Of a DNA stretch of 44,020 bases, positions 41,361 to 44,020 are shown piece after piece. The translations under genes were made by a program, and so were the position numbers. This DNA is from Trileptium ribeirensis (taxonomy: Eukaryota; Nematoda; Enoplea; Enoplida; Thoracostomopsidae), in contig JASANE010012303.1 of the NCBI GenBank assembly GCA_030248225.1, positions 1 through 44,020 on the forward strand. The letters are read 5' to 3'. How positions within the stretch are numbered: position 1 is the stretch's first letter; each line of letters starts with the position of its first letter. The notes under the pieces are model-generated. The model was not told where the DNA came from, made no database searches, and saw nothing but the letters and a program-made list of their open reading frames with translations.

Positions 41361-41749
41361 TGCCGCTGTATTCCCTAAGTTGATGAAATAGCTACTTTCC
41401 TGAACATTCCATATTTTATGTTTTTTATGGTTTTGTGTCCTTTAGCTAGTTGGTAATCAATGGATCTCCGTATTGATTTTTACTGTGTGAAAGCTAGAAT
41501 TTTTAAATGGTCCTGGATTCATTTGGTAATGGCAGAGGAGACAGATGTTTTCAATACGTGCCGATATCCTAACGCAATATATGGCGAGAGAATGAACAAT
41601 TCGCGTGCATTAGAGGAGCCAAATGTATGTCACTCCAACATTTATGTTGGAATAGTCTACGAATAATTACTTTTTAAATATAGTCAAATGGTTGTTGCGA
41701 AGATTTATAATGTGTGGAATAAAATGGGTTTTAATTCTTGTATGTAATA
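41361..41749. other. Gene-free stretch
   Basis: A 68-codon ORF at 41460-41666 resembles nothing I know. Nothing else seen. Confidence 0.4.
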
Positions 41750-42560
41750 TTGTAATAACCGGTGACGCAGCTGCATGGCGCAACTTCCTAACACCATGCC
41801 CATACGACCCCGGCTATCGTAACCTCAAAAGGGTGGACCGTGAATACTGAATTTTAAACCTATTCTTGGTCAGACCCAAGAAGCTATGCAGCTTAGCAGG
41901 CCGCAGGCGCGCTTCACGGGGTGTGTTCGCACCCCGCCCGAAGGGTTGCGCACGTCTAGTATCGGGTATGATTTCTGAGGTCCCCCAGGGAGGCTAGCAC
42001 CGACACCTGCTCGCAGGTCATGGAGCTTAGCCGCTATTCCCTATCTTAGACTCATCGGAAGTTGTTTAATCCTGTTTTAGTGAGATAAGTGTGGAAATAA
42101 AATGTGAGAGTGTCCCTAGAAATTTGAAGCTCAAGATGAGTTACCTGGTTAAAATCGCGGTATGCTCTGTGTTAGAGCACTGACCTATGTGGCTCCCACA
42201 GGGTTCCGACGAGCCCTGAGTGTTTAATGTTGGATTATCAATGGCGTGGCCTGCGCTTTTCCGTGAATTCAATGCAAGCGTACTGGTGCCTTGACCTGAG
42301 AAAGTTTTGATGTCTTAGGGTCAAAAGAATTCCTAACAAATTTGAGTCACTGAAAAAAGGGTTGAATTTTGTTGACGTTTTCTAGTAGTTTTGTTTCCTA
42401 GTTCCCGGGAAAGCAAATAGTTAGCTCAGAAGGCCATGCGCGCCAGTGCTTGCGACATTCTCGCACACAAGCCATGGCGAGCAGGGCCTGCTTGTCCGTG
42501 CGGACAAACCATAGAAAAAGCACAAATCCCTAGCGTCTCGGCATGAAGTAAGTCTGAACA
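41750..42560. other. GC-richer, hairpin-dense segment of unknown nature
   Basis: Composition changes from AT-rich to balanced. Strong hairpins follow each other: 41881-41894 (AAGC/GCTT), 41912-41943 (CTTC..GGGGTG/CACCCC..GAAG), 42005-42018 (ACCTGC/GCAGGT, 2-nt loop), 42163-42179 (TGCTCT/AGAGCA), 42200-42220 (CAGGG/CCCTG) and 42492-42507 (TTGTCC/GGACAA). This looks like structured RNA, an rDNA spacer or an RNA-derived repeat. I could not match it to a known RNA. Confidence 0.45.
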
Positions 42561-44020
42561 CAATGTTTAAAGTGCAACGTTTATTGTAATAATCAAGTCT
42601 TATTCGGGGACGAGTGTTTTCGGGACGTGACTGGAGGCCTAACGACAGCTCGAGGTGATCGCTTCAGTTCGATACGTAATGAGGCGCAAGACATTAAAAC
42701 GGGCAAAATGGACGGAACATGCGGCTTCACGCGCGCGTGTGAACTAGGGGCGGTTATCCCTGCTTTAGCTCAATGTTAGCGATTGTTTCAGCTATAGGGC
42801 GTAGCAAGCAGGGGCCCTAGAGTGCTTCAGAAAATACTCCTACCGTACTAACTCAAACGAATGGTGACCGACAGTAAACTATGCTATTGGGAAGAGGAAG
42901 AGTGACAACGGGATTTGGCCCTACGAGCTTTGCTGTAATAACAGTACCGACACGGAGGTCCGATGAGTATTCGATATGGATCTGATTGTCAATTCCGACC
43001 GAACGATTTCTGCTATCGTTTCTTTCCAAATTTGTCCATTCGATGTACGACTGACCGATCGGGAAGCAAGAGATGAAGGAAGAGGAAAAAGGGGGGGGGG
43101 CGTAAAATTCAGTACATTCGGGCCGGAGAATGCGGTCGTGACATGGGATGACACGACACGCCTTTTTAGGTAAGTTTTGAAGTTGCCACCCCAGCAGCGA
43201 GCCTGGTTGATTGGATTTAGTTTGGTATGTCCGCTGGAGTTTTGGTGGGGGGGGGGGGGGCAAGTTTCACGGGCTCAGCGCACCGAGCCGAGGGGTGACT
43301 CGGCCTTGTTTACTACTTTTGGGGCCGTTCTGAATAGTCGGGACAGGGGCGATCAGCCCCGGTCGCCTTAGCGGCTTTTGGATTGTCTCTTTGCCGTTTG
43401 TCTTTTGACTCTCTCTAATGCCTATCTTTCCTAGTTCACTGCATTGTTGCAGTGTCTCAACTGCATTGTAATGCAGTTGTGTTATTACCGACTTAATATT
43501 GAAACTCGATGTACTCCTATGGCTGAATGGTTAAGCCACGTGAAAACTGCAGCGGACTTAAATTCTCCGTGCAGGTTCAACTCACTAACTAGGAAAACAG
43601 CACTGGCTGATACCGAAACTATAGAGAAGGTGAAACTGAGCATACATAGTACATAGCCTAACGGGCAAACCGAGTTAAAATCAAGAAACGCTAAACTCAG
43701 CGATCAGCTGGCTCCAAGAAGAAAAAGGGGTTTTGTACTCGCCCGGTTTGGGGCCGAAACGGCCCGGGCGAGGAGGTAAGTTTTCTTTATAATTTGTAAG
43801 TCCTAAAATTGTTGTTTGAAGTCGGGGACACTATGTGTTTCTCCTGCAAAGGCGGTTTATAGTGGTTGCGCAGGGGCAGGCTTTAATTTTGTTTCCTTTA
43901 GACCATGGTCTCTAGAGGAGACCATTGCATAGTGCAAGGGTGAACGCCAGTAAATTTAATCGTTTTAGTCACATAGTTATTTGGAGTCAAAACTGGTGCG
44001 TCACCACGAAACGATGCACC
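42561..44020. other. Right-end segment with G-runs and perfect hairpins, no recognised gene
   Basis: Poly-G runs occur at about 43090-43100 and 43244-43260. Hairpins occur at 43285-43302 (GCCGAG/CTCGGC), 43738-43772 (CTCGCCCG/CGGGCGAG) and 43905-43925 (ATGGTCTC/GAGACCAT). The ORFs at 42853-43263 and on the opposite strand are overlapping and shaped by G/C runs, so I do not call them genes. Confidence 0.45.

Noticed and set aside
41750..42560. Ribosomal RNA gene
   Set aside because: Composition and hairpins suggested rRNA, but I see none of the universally conserved rRNA blocks I would expect, so I only call it a structured segment.
42853..43263. ORF of 136 codons beginning with a proline run
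   Set aside because: The proline run is created by a poly-G tract, and the opposite strand is open too. No conserved motif.
43509..43600. tRNA-like segment (GGCTGAATGGTTAAGCC, later GGTTCAACTC)
   Set aside because: It has a D-arm-like hairpin and near A and B boxes plus a possible TCCTA/TAGGA acceptor pairing, but the anticodon and T stems do not form well. At most a tRNA-derived SINE fragment.

Overview
The window is nuclear DNA from an invertebrate animal. The evidence is one long gene split by GT-AG introns of 0.4 to 6.4 kb, several non-LTR (LINE) retrotransposons of the CR1/jockey kind, TIR elements with TA-type target duplications, and an AT-rich background. I cannot fix the phylum from sequence alone.

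One host gene is certain. It is the ortholog of U2SURP (SR140), a U2 snRNP-associated splicing factor, on the + strand from the ATG at 9088 to the TAA at 37863. I resolve 12 coding exons with compatible phases, giving a predicted protein of 1167 aa. The order is N-terminal region, RRM, SURP motif, an expanded RS-like linker, CID domain, acidic DLDG repeats, cwf21-type helix and RS-rich tail. A tandem AATAAA signal follows at 38069-38078.

Upstream of the gene (1-9087) lie an antisense LINE fragment (1-2108), four diverged copies of a large repeat (2109-6605) and a 150-bp triplicate repeat (about 7245-7720). No other host gene is recognisable there.

The introns are loaded with mobile DNA. Intron 1 holds a 1.45-kb TIR element with TA duplications. 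Introns 3 and 11 each hold a copy of a roughly 1-kb dispersed repeat with Helitron-like ends. Intron 5 holds a CR1-like LINE with its 5' end, ORF1 and most of ORF2; ORF1 and ORF2 share one frame and are separated by a single UGA followed by CUA, a known readthrough context. Intron 10 holds an antisense LINE. Intron 11 holds a 1.6-kb TIR element studded with a C-rich motif, and an antisense LINE remnant.

Downstream (38079-44020) no protein gene is recognised. A zone at 39950-41360 repeats a palindromic GAGCTGAGTCGAAT-like motif. From about 41750 the sequence becomes more GC-rich and carries many strong hairpins, suggesting structured RNA or an rDNA-spacer-like or repeat element of unknown identity.
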